Assembly (NCBI GenBank): GCA_051453625.1
Contig: JBOZIK010000001.1
Span: forward strand, 26,052,781-26,089,866
Source: Welwitschia mirabilis
Taxonomy: Eukaryota > Gnetophyta > Gnetopsida > Welwitschiales
Reading direction: 5' to 3'
Length of the DNA: 37,086 bases
Part shown: piece by piece, positions 29,610-37,086 of the stretch
How the letters are laid out: the number at the start of each line of letters is the position of its first letter
How positions within the stretch are numbered: the stretch's first letter is position 1
The notes under the pieces: generated by a model
Database searches by the model: none
Seen by the model: the letters and a program-made list of their open reading frames with translations, nothing else
Told to the model about the DNA's origin: nothing
Made by a program: the position numbers and the translations under genes

Positions 29610-30846
29610 TGATGCACTACCAAATTGTATGTATTTAATGGGTTGTTATGAGCTATTTCGTAAGACATTTATACAATCTTAGATGCAATTCTAAGGATTG
29701 TAAAGAGTTAATGGATAATCACTAAAATATGTAATTATTAGCATATTTAAAGGCATTTTAGAAACTTTATGATGCTTAGTACTTTGGAGGAAGATCAATA
29801 ATGCTACAGTTAAATTATCTTAAGTTGGAAAAATAAGGAGGACTATCATTCCCACTGTTTCCCCATGACAAGTAGGAAGATAGACCTACACATGTTAAAT
29901 CGGATGCTAATGTGGACTGGAGCTAGAACTAATGAAGACCTTTTTTAAGGGTGTCATTCCTCATGTCGTCTACATGACATAAAGGATGATAAATCATAAT
30001 GCATGTACTATCATCCACTTGATCATCTCCATGAAAGTCAAGATGGCACCTAAAATGGCCAACTGACTTTCATCCATTTCATCTAGTTCTTTCCTGTATT
30101 GAAGCATGGTTTGTAGTGCATTTTGAGTAATGGTTTAATCTCTTGTGTTGTATAAATAAATCCTTTTCTAACCTTCCTATCCATTTTTAGTGCATCAAAC
30201 ATTCTCATTATAGGGGATTAAAGAAAGGAAGATCTATCTTATAAGTTACAAAAAGATGTTTCCTTGGTAAAGGGCTATGTATCCTTCATTGAGGCTTAGC
30301 TATTTTATAACCTAAATGCTAGTTGTATTTTTAATATAAAACTCTATTTCTCTATTATACATTTATACTATTAATTTTTCTTATGATTTATGTTGTTACT
30401 TATTTGATAACATTCTCATTAATGATATAAGTCTTAAGGGCAACCTTTGTTAAGGTTAACATTAGTAGTTTAGGAATCATTTTACATTGCACTTTATTTG
30501 ACTTACTTGATAGCCTAAGTTGGTCTTGATTAACGATGGTCTTATTGGCTAATTTAGGTTATATAAGGCTAATATTCTTGACAAGTTAATTTGATAATAG
30601 AATATATGTTCATCTAGGTTAGATTTCATTTTTATTGCCTTGAATCTTTATTTTCTTGTATAGTTCTTAAATTTTAGATATGATTATCTTCTAAAAATTA
30701 ATTCTCATTCTTCTCTCACATGTCTTCAATGGGTTTAGCAAATTTGGATCACTCCCATTTATAAAGAGTGTCATTTTTTATAATATATATTTTGATTAAT
30801 AGGATTGAGTAACATGTAAATGATTGTAAAAATACACACTATAACA
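29610..30846 (+). repeat. E4 5' LTR
   Basis: It begins TGATGCACTACCAAATTG and ends AAAATACACACTATAACA, both termini intact. Dyad modules at 29842-29884, 29951-29990 and 30007-30046; TATA box TATAAATAAA at 30151-30160; palindrome AACCTTTGTTAAGGTT (6-bp arms) at 30442-30457; the conserved end block TTTGGATCACTCCCATTTAT at about 30743. It is followed directly by a PBS. Confidence 0.87.
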
Positions 30847-30849
30847 TCT

Positions 30850-30867
30850 TGACACCATTGTCGAGGA
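30850..30867 (+). other. E4 primer-binding site (tRNA-Asp type)
   Basis: TGACACCATTGTCGAGGA against the Athila/Tat PBS TGGCGCCGTTGCCGGGGA: five differences, all transitions. It lies three bases after the LTR. Confidence 0.85.
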
Positions 30868-31860
30868 AGGCTACTAAGGAGCACAAGCATTATTATCACT
30901 TAGATGAGTAAATCAGATTTCAGTTCAAATATTTATCTATAGTAATGTTCTTTTTTTATTTAGAAATTTTAGATTTTCAGTTTGCAATTTTTAGTTTTTT
31001 GCAGTCTATAATAATAGTCTATAAATTTTTTTCTATAGCTTTAGTAGTAGAAAAATAATTGTCATCTCCACTATCGTCCCCCCAACAATGTTGACAAGAG
31101 CTTTCTTTTCTTTACTTTTTGCTAATTTTTTGTTTTTTTATTTTTATAATTTTTTTTTTTTTTTTTTTTGTCTTATATGTTATCCCCATGACCAGATGGA
31201 TGACTGTTAGTTATTTTTATTTTATTTTCTATTGTTTTTTTAAGGTTGTGATGATATAATTAATTTGGAAAAGAAAAGCTACTAATAGAAGAAAACATCA
31301 AGAAAAGAATTGGTTAACTTTGAAATAAAATCACTTACATAATCTCTAAGTACGTATAATATTCCTTATGAGTTGATTTTTTTCCTAAATCTAATTCCAT
31401 TGAGAAAAAAATTTTTAGAAGATAATTTAGAAGATGATAGCTATTATACATTTGTTTTTTCTTTTTTTTTATGTTAAGAATCCAAAGAATTTTGATGAAA
31501 CATTAAAAAAAGAGTAGAACTTGATCTTCACTATGTAGTTATCTTCATCTTGAATTAGATTCTTCTATTCCATTCTTCTTAACTTTAATTGCTTCAATGA
31601 ATCATGATAAAAGGTCATAGTGGAAATTCTTACTAAAAGGAGGAGATACTTGAAAAATTATAAGGATAATGGTAAGAAAACATTTTGATAAATTTTTGTA
31701 GAAAGAGGAAAAATAATACAAAATGATGTTGAGAAAAGGAAATGGGCTCCTCTTTTTAATGTTTTTATTCTTCTCCCTCTTCTTTTCAAACTTCATATAG
31801 AAATGACAATGAAAATTTTCCACATTTTAAGTATTTCAACTCATTTAGACAAACTTCCTA
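30868..31860 (+). other. E4 leader
   Basis: This AT-rich leader contains GTCATCTCCACTATCGTCCCC (31061 on), a poly(T) run at about 31151-31169, then TTATCCCCATGACCAGATGGATGAC (about 31180-31204), two more dyad-type motifs. From about 31600 there are hints of coding sequence in broken frames. The opposite-strand ORF at 31602-31823 has no relatives and is discounted. Confidence 0.65.
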
Positions 31861-31884
31861 CAATCATTTTTATCAATCCCAATC

Positions 31885-33914
31885 TTCTTCCATGTATTAC
31901 TATGAAGAAGAACCATCTCCCATGAATTAATATAAGGAATAAAATGATGTATTAAAAGAAATTATTAAAAAATTAAGAAAAACCAAGAAAACATCAACAA
32001 AAACCTACAAAATTTAGTTGAAATCTTGCAACAAACACTCTTACAAATTCAAGGTTCTTTTACAACACAACATTCTCAAAGCTATCCTACTTTATTCTAC
32101 CTTGAGGAAAATGAGAAGAACTTAAAAACAAATGATAATAATTCTTACTTTTAAATAGAAGATGAAATTTTGGATCAAATTTTAATAACCTACTCATTAG
32201 GAGGTAAGCAAAGAGTAGATAATAATAACTCAACTTAATCTTTTAACAATAAGGATGAGGATGACCCTTCATTAGATGATGATATTGAGGAATTAGATTA
32301 TATCCTTAGCATTCATTTACTACTAGATAATCTAGATGAAGAATCCACTAATGAGAAATCTAAAAATTCTTTAATCCATAATAGACATAATGATTACATT
32401 TCTACATATAATGAATCTAATAAATTGAAAAATAATAACATTCAATAAGATGATGAGAATGATGAAGTAGAATATGATGATGATATTGATATATTGAATC
32501 ATATCTGTGGTTTTTACTTACTTTTTAATGAGGATGAAGGAGTTCAATATTTGAAAAAGATCCAACATATGAGATTAAGGAAGAATTTAAGTAATGAAAC
32601 AAAATTAGTAAAGAATTCACATTATAAAGGGAGTTTTCCAATCCCATCATCTGAATGATAGTTTGAGATAATAGTCAGTCATGAGGATTATAGTTTAGGA
32701 TTAACATAATTATTCAATAAAGAGGAAGAAGATTCAACTCAAGAAATATCAGAAAATCTTCCATCACATAATGAAGACAATAAGAACTTTCCTTTCTATA
32801 ATCTTTTTAATGGTCTTTTTGAGAAATCTAACAACCTAGAGAATGACAGCCATACTCTACAAGATAAGAGAGATATAGTCACAAATAATGATGAGAAAAG
32901 TAAAGAAGTAACACAATAAAATAATAATAAAGTTAATAATGAAGAATATGATCATAATTAAGGACCTATATAGATTCATTCAAACTTCATAGAAGATAGA
33001 CTTATTCATTCTACCCATAATTCTACATTCTTTCCACCTATGACTTCATGTATAGCTTCAAATCATATCATTCATTTCACCTTTACTTCCACTTCAACAT
33101 TATCTTATGATCTTAATAATGATAACATTTCTCCATCTCTTCCATTTGAATCTTCATGTAATTCTCAAACTCACCTTCATTTCCTTGACTTTCATGAAAC
33201 TCATTTTAAATAGTCTATTCCAACTATCTCTTAATCTCTTCCTTTTAAATTCATGTGATACTGAAATTAACACCCTTTCCTTTTCTACCAAATCCACTTT
33301 ACCTTGTGTTCTTAATGATTATTCATTTCAAAAATTTGACTTCAAATATTTTGGAATTTTAAATTTGGATAAACCTTATCTTCTTGAGCCAAATGCATTC
33401 TTAGAATTAAATGTTAAAGAGCTTATTATGTATGTTAAACCTATCTTAATCACTACTCCTAAGAAGTTTCTTACAAAGTCTTGGATTTCAAATAATACCC
33501 CTAATGTCTTCTATGTTCAATATTAATCTTTGAATGAAATATATGTTTCAACCCCTTTATATCATAAGTTTGATAAGAGATTGTTTATCCGTGAGTTATA
33601 TATTTTTTATGTCTTTTATTACTACTAAATTTTATAAAGATAAAATGTCATGTGATCATTCTAATTAGAAAAGACTTATTTTATTATTGAAAATTCATAT
33701 CTTAATTTGAATGATAGAAAGCTTCTTAATTTTATTAGACATTCTAAAAAGCCCTTAAAATCTTTTTGAATCCATTCTTTAACTTATGCATTGCATGCAT
33801 TTTATAATGATACTCATGATTTACATTGTTTCAATAAGATATTATTTGTCAATGACATTTATCACTTCTTTACCTCTTATTTGAACTTTGAAATTTGTGT
33901 TATTAAAGGTTTAT
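31885..33914 (+). pseudogene. ORF-X, long unrecognised ORF of the E1/E4 family
   Basis: After MYYYEEEPSPMN (31892) and a shift in an A-run near 31967-31980, one frame continues from about 31969 to 33255. It is rich in Asn, Asp, Glu and Ser (DEDDPSLDDDIEELDYIL; DDENDEVEYDDDIDIL) with an amphipathic stretch near its start (NINKNLQNLVEILQQTLLQI). It is broken by eleven stops: TAA or TAG at 32152, 32236, 32446, 32659, 32707, 32917, 32959, 32971, 33211 and 33232, and TGA at 32656. After a shift near 33245 it continues as the segment shared with E1, to about 33914. No retroelement domain is recognised. An acidic, Gag-like structural role is possible but unproven. Confidence 0.6.
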
Positions 33915-34184
33915 AATTTTATTCTCTCTTCCTCTAATTGATTTTACTCAAAAATGATTGTATACCTTTTATGTTTTATCAATTGGTGAATATTTGATTT
34001 GGTTGTTATTTTTCTAAAATAATGCAATATCTTAATACCATAGACTTAGAAACAAATCTTTCTTTTTCTTTATTTTCAATAAAAGTGTTGAATAGGTTTT
34101 AGGATTTAAATAAAATTTGTTTTTAGTTTTGGTTTTTTTTTCTTGCTCTTATGTTTTTATGATTTTAACTTTTATTTTTATTTC
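33915..34184 (+). other. E4 linker between ORF-X and integrase tail
   Basis: T-rich sequence with the stretch TTTTATGTTTTATCAATTGG (33968) shared with E1 (548). There is no clear coding. The deletion or fusion point between ORF-X and pol should be here or at the right end. Confidence 0.5.
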
Positions 34185-34395
34185 AAGAAATAAATTAGAT
34201 GGTTAGGTCCTTATCTTTGAAAAAGTACATTTTAATAGGTTTGTTGAGATTTCTAAATTAACTGCTAAAGAAATTCATAAAGTTAATAGATAAAGGTTGA
34301 AAATATATAAACAACCTTTTGATATAAACATGATAAAAGCACTAGCCTTGGAGGTTTCCTTCAAAGAGGAGAACTTCTTTCCTACCATTATCTAA
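34185..34395 (+). pseudogene. pol: E4 integrase C-terminal tail
   Basis: In two frames: WLGPYL, then EKVHFNRFVEISKLTAKEIH, KVNR, TAA, RLKIYKQPFD, MIKALALE and EENFFPTII with the stop at 34393. E3 has the same at 16480-16686 (LDPYLI, KVHSNGLVEIFD, VNG, TAA, RLKRYE, MIEALILK, FAII). The TAA after VNR/VNG stands where gypsy integrases usually have Gln (VNGQRLK). Confidence 0.8.
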
Positions 34396-35999
34396 AGTTT
34401 CTTTTAGCTTATTTCTTTAGAGGCCATTATGATTTCACTTAATCATCTTTTAAATATGACTTATGTATTTATTTCATTTTCATTACTAGTCTTTGTACTT
34501 GGGCATTTTACAGTGGTATGGATTCACCTAATCGTAAGACATCCACACATCTATGAACTTAATTTTGAAGGAAGATGCTTTGTTTTTGATGTTTTTCTCA
34601 ATGATGAAAAGGTATTAGATTGTTTAAGAATGTTCTTTTCTATCTTTTATCTTATTACTTCACCTTCATCCTTTGTAGTATTTGATCATGTGGAATTTAG
34701 CTTTTGTGTAAATAAAAATAAAAAATAAAACAAAAAAAAGAGTAAAATAAGGCCATGATGTTTTATATGTAAGATAGATCAAAAAAATTATCACCATGAT
34801 GTCCTATCGCAAGTATACTAGGGTAGATTTTCTCGAGAGGAGGCCTTGATGGTATAATATAATAGTTGTGGGAACTCCATTGGGAGGTTAAGTGGCTATG
34901 TTTCATGAGTCCTTATTCTCTAATTATGGTTTCACTCACCTCATCATGGATAGTTAACTAATAAATAATAAAAACTTTGAGGCTACAAGATTAGTGCTAT
35001 TACTCCTATCATCAGAGACATTACTTGTTTTATAGACTCTTAGTATTTTCACATGATTATTTTATTTCTAAGGATTCAAGTGTTTTTTTTGAAATGTAAG
35101 TAAGTGAGTTCATTTTTTAGCAATGCTTTAATCTTATCACTTATTATTTAAAGCATTTAATTTTTAGTATCATCATAATCACTACCTTATCAAGTGGAAT
35201 TTTACATATTTATACATTTAATCATGCATTTTAAATCAAGTGATGTTATAATTTCTTCCATGGGAGTCTGCTAGGTTAAAATTTAGGGTAGGTAGAATAT
35301 CTTATTTATGTTCTTTATTTTCATTCTTTTTGCTTTCTTTCATTGTTCAAGTTATTTATTTCAAAGTCATTTCCATATTTTCTTATCAAATTAGGACCTT
35401 AACATTTAATGGTTTTCTTATCTAGCTTTTAATAAAGAGTTTTTTTCTTAATTAAATGAGTTTCTTTGAAAATTTTATGATGATCATTTTTAGTCTTTTA
35501 AAGTTCTAAATAATGTTCATAATCATTTTTTGTTAAGCACATCTATTGGGCACTCATGGATCTGCTCCATTCTAATTAGCACATTTTCATACCTACTCCT
35601 TTCATGTTTTTCAAAATACTCCCTACATCTCTATTTTTCAAATCTAATATTTCTACACTCAACTTTGCAATTAATTTCTCAAATGTCAAAATTGAAAAAC
35701 ATCCATTATCCATTTTCTCATTTGAACATAATGATTTCTATGTGATTTCTTTGCTTCATTAGCTAATATAAGACGTATTATTTTTCTTAGGGGAGGGTAG
35801 GACTCATTTTCATAATTTTTCAAGTTACTTAGAGCTTTTGTGAGACATAATTTTTGCAATTTTCACTCCGTACACATGATGCATTATATGTTATTTTACT
35901 ATGTGATATGTTTGAGATTATTTATAGGCCTATTTTATAATTTCTAAAATGATTTTTTAATAATAATTTGGCTCATAATTGTAGTTGTTAGCCTAGTTT
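34396..35999 (+). other. E4 3' non-coding region
   Basis: It is aligned with E1 10064-11400. It contains the uninterrupted C1 target (about 34525-34545), the conserved block (34790-34953), and a purine tract TTAGGGGAGGGTAGGA at 35787-35802. The ORF at 34429-34728 is open but its E1 counterpart is not clearly conserved as protein; it is probably chance. The true PPT has been lost with the start of the 3' LTR. Confidence 0.7.
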
Positions 36000-36780
36000 T
36001 ATGAGGCGTTATGAGCTATTTTATAGAACATTTATATAAGTTTAGATGTAATTCTGAGGATTGTAAAGAGTTGATGGATGATCACTAAAATACATAATTC
36101 TTAGCATATTCAAAGGAAATTTGGCCAATTTTCAATGCTTAGTACTTTAGAGGAAGATCAATAATGCTAGAGCTAAATTATCTTGAATTGAAAAGATAAG
36201 AAGAACTATCGTTCCCATTGTTATCCCCATGAAATATAAGATAACAGCCTTACACATGTCAAATCAGATGCTGACATGAAGTAGAGCTAGAACCAATGAA
36301 AACCTCTTTTCTAAGGGTGTGATTCCTCATGTTGTTCCTACAACATAAAGGATGACAAATGGAAATGCATGTATTATCATTCCCTTAGTCATCCCTATGA
36401 CAATTAAGATGACACCTGAAATGGCCAGCCAACTTTCATCTATTTCATCCATTTATTTCTTGGATTAAATCATGTTTTTTAGTGCATTTTGAGTGATAGT
36501 TTTGCCTTTTTTATTGTATAAATAAATTCCTTCTTGACCTTCCTATCCATCTTCAATGCACCAGACATTCTCATGATAGAAGATCAAATGCCAAAAGATC
36601 CATCTCATAAGTTGTAGAAAGATGTTTCCTTGGTGAATGACTATGCATCCTCCATTGAGGATTAGTTGTTTTTAAACCTAAATGCTAGTTCAATTTTTAA
36701 TATAAAAATCTGTTTCTCTGTTGTGAATTTATACTATTAATTTCTCTTATGATTTATATTGTTATTTATTTGGTGATAGT
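36000..36780 (+). repeat. E4 3' LTR, truncated at both ends
   Basis: It matches the 5' LTR from about 29648 to 30405. Dyad modules at 36206-36246, 36317-36356 and 36372-36413; TATA box TATAAATAAA at 36517-36526. The left end lacks the PPT and the first ~38 bp of LTR: TAGCCTAGTTTTATGAGGCG joins two parts that are separated by the PPT in E1. The right end is cut by E8. Confidence 0.83.
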
Positions 36781-36781
36781 C

Positions 36782-37086
36782 TATTGTGGTGTGTATTTGT
36801 GCAATAGTTCACGTTTCAATTTCAATCCTGTTAATTATCATAAGATGCAAAATACAACACGCTAGTATAGACAAAGTGATCCGAATGTCGTAATTCCATC
36901 TAAGGCCAATAGTATGGACAATAAAGATTTGATTTCACGAAGAAATATGTAACTTAATCTATTGAATTTAAATTGCAATGCATGAATAACAATGCAAGAC
37001 TAATCTATAAAAATAAATAGCGATGCACCTAATCTAATTAAGCTCAACCTTAAAGAAGGCTGTCCTCATAATCTATATAATTAAAG
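36782..37086 (-). mobile_element. E8, gypsy LTR end on the minus strand
   Basis: The minus strand ends CAAATACACACCACAATA at 36782, the terminal sequence of this LTR family (CA decayed to TA). It carries AATTACGACATTCGGATCAC..CTATACTAGCGTG (36857-36895) and TTAAGGTTGAGCTTAATTAG near 37032-37052. The left boundary is the 3' end of an LTR with no PBS beyond it, so it is E8's 3' LTR or a solo LTR. It runs off the window. Confidence 0.75.

Larger units (their letters stand above)
29610..36780 (+). mobile_element. E4, non-autonomous Athila-like gypsy element with ORF-X
   Basis: 5' LTR, tRNA-Asp-type PBS, leader, a long decayed ORF of unknown type, the last ~60 codons of a gypsy integrase, conserved 3' non-coding region and a 3' LTR cut by E8. 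Protease, RT, RNase H and the integrase core are absent, replaced by ORF-X. The integrase tail shows descent from an autonomous element like E3. E1 is a second member with the same structure over the shared part. LTR copies differ at about one base in eight by eye. Left flank TACCT (29605-29609) is the likely target duplication. Confidence 0.82.

Noticed and set aside
31969-33255. A genetic code with TAA/TAG read as glutamine, since long frames continue through TAR where Gln is expected
   Set aside because: Paralogues keep CAA/CAG at the same sites, TGA stops and frameshifts also occur, and the elements are typical of plants with the standard code. C-to-T decay explains it.
33107-33526. Taking the ORF at 33107 as starting at its first ATG
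   Set aside because: Coding signal before about 33245 is in another frame (FESSCNSQTHLHFLDFHETH). Only the later part of this frame matches E1.
34429-34728. 99-codon ORF with hydrophobic start as an envelope-like gene
   Set aside because: The E1 counterpart is interrupted by C1 and not clearly conserved as protein on either side. There is no cleavage site or family match I can see, and T-rich DNA yields hydrophobic frames by chance.

Overview
The window looks like a heterochromatic or intergenic block of a flowering-plant nuclear genome. It is very AT-rich and almost every recognisable piece is a decayed LTR retrotransposon. I see no intact host gene, no tRNA or rRNA gene, no CRISPR array and no prokaryotic feature. 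All coding regions are pseudogenes with many stops and frameshifts. The species cannot be named from this sequence.

Layout, left to right (labels are mine). E1 (1-1169 and 10064-12453, +) is the 3' part of a non-autonomous Ty3/gypsy (Athila-like) element ending in an LTR. C1 (1170-10058, +) is a complete-ended Ty1/copia element of Sirevirus type inserted into E1. It has two LTRs, a 5-bp target duplication, PBS, PPT, gag, two copies of a protease/pre-integrase segment and an envelope-position ORF, but no integrase core, RT or RNase H. E3 (12454-20000, +) is the decayed autonomous Athila-like element with gag end, protease, RT, RNase H, integrase, long 3' non-coding region and 3' LTR; its 5' end is cut by E1. 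Positions 20001-20480 are a minus-strand piece of the same 3' region. E5 (20581-23587, +) is a second 3' region plus LTR. E6 (23588-25561, -) is a leader, PBS and LTR on the minus strand; the 20001-20480 piece is probably its other end. E7 (25562-29609, +) is an old Sirevirus-like copia fragment. E4 (29610-36780, +) is a non-autonomous Athila-like element with both LTRs, a clear tRNA-Asp-type PBS and a long unrecognised ORF where gag-pol should be. E8 (36782-37086, -) is a gypsy LTR end cutting E4's 3' LTR.

Inferred history: E7 is the oldest host. E6 landed in E7, E3 and E5 in E6, E1 in E3, C1 in E1; independently E4 landed in E7 and E8 in E4. Non-autonomous copies (E1, E4, C1) would have relied on proteins from autonomous relatives such as E3 (for the gypsy copies) or full-length Sireviruses (for C1).

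The most interesting points are the conserved unrecognised ORF shared by E1 and E4, a dyad 'GTCATCC..GGATGA' module repeated through the gypsy LTRs and leaders, a conserved ~165-bp non-coding block in all four gypsy 3' regions, a second purine tract upstream of the true PPT, a decay pattern dominated by CAR-to-TAR stop codons, and assembly gaps that paralogues can size or explain.
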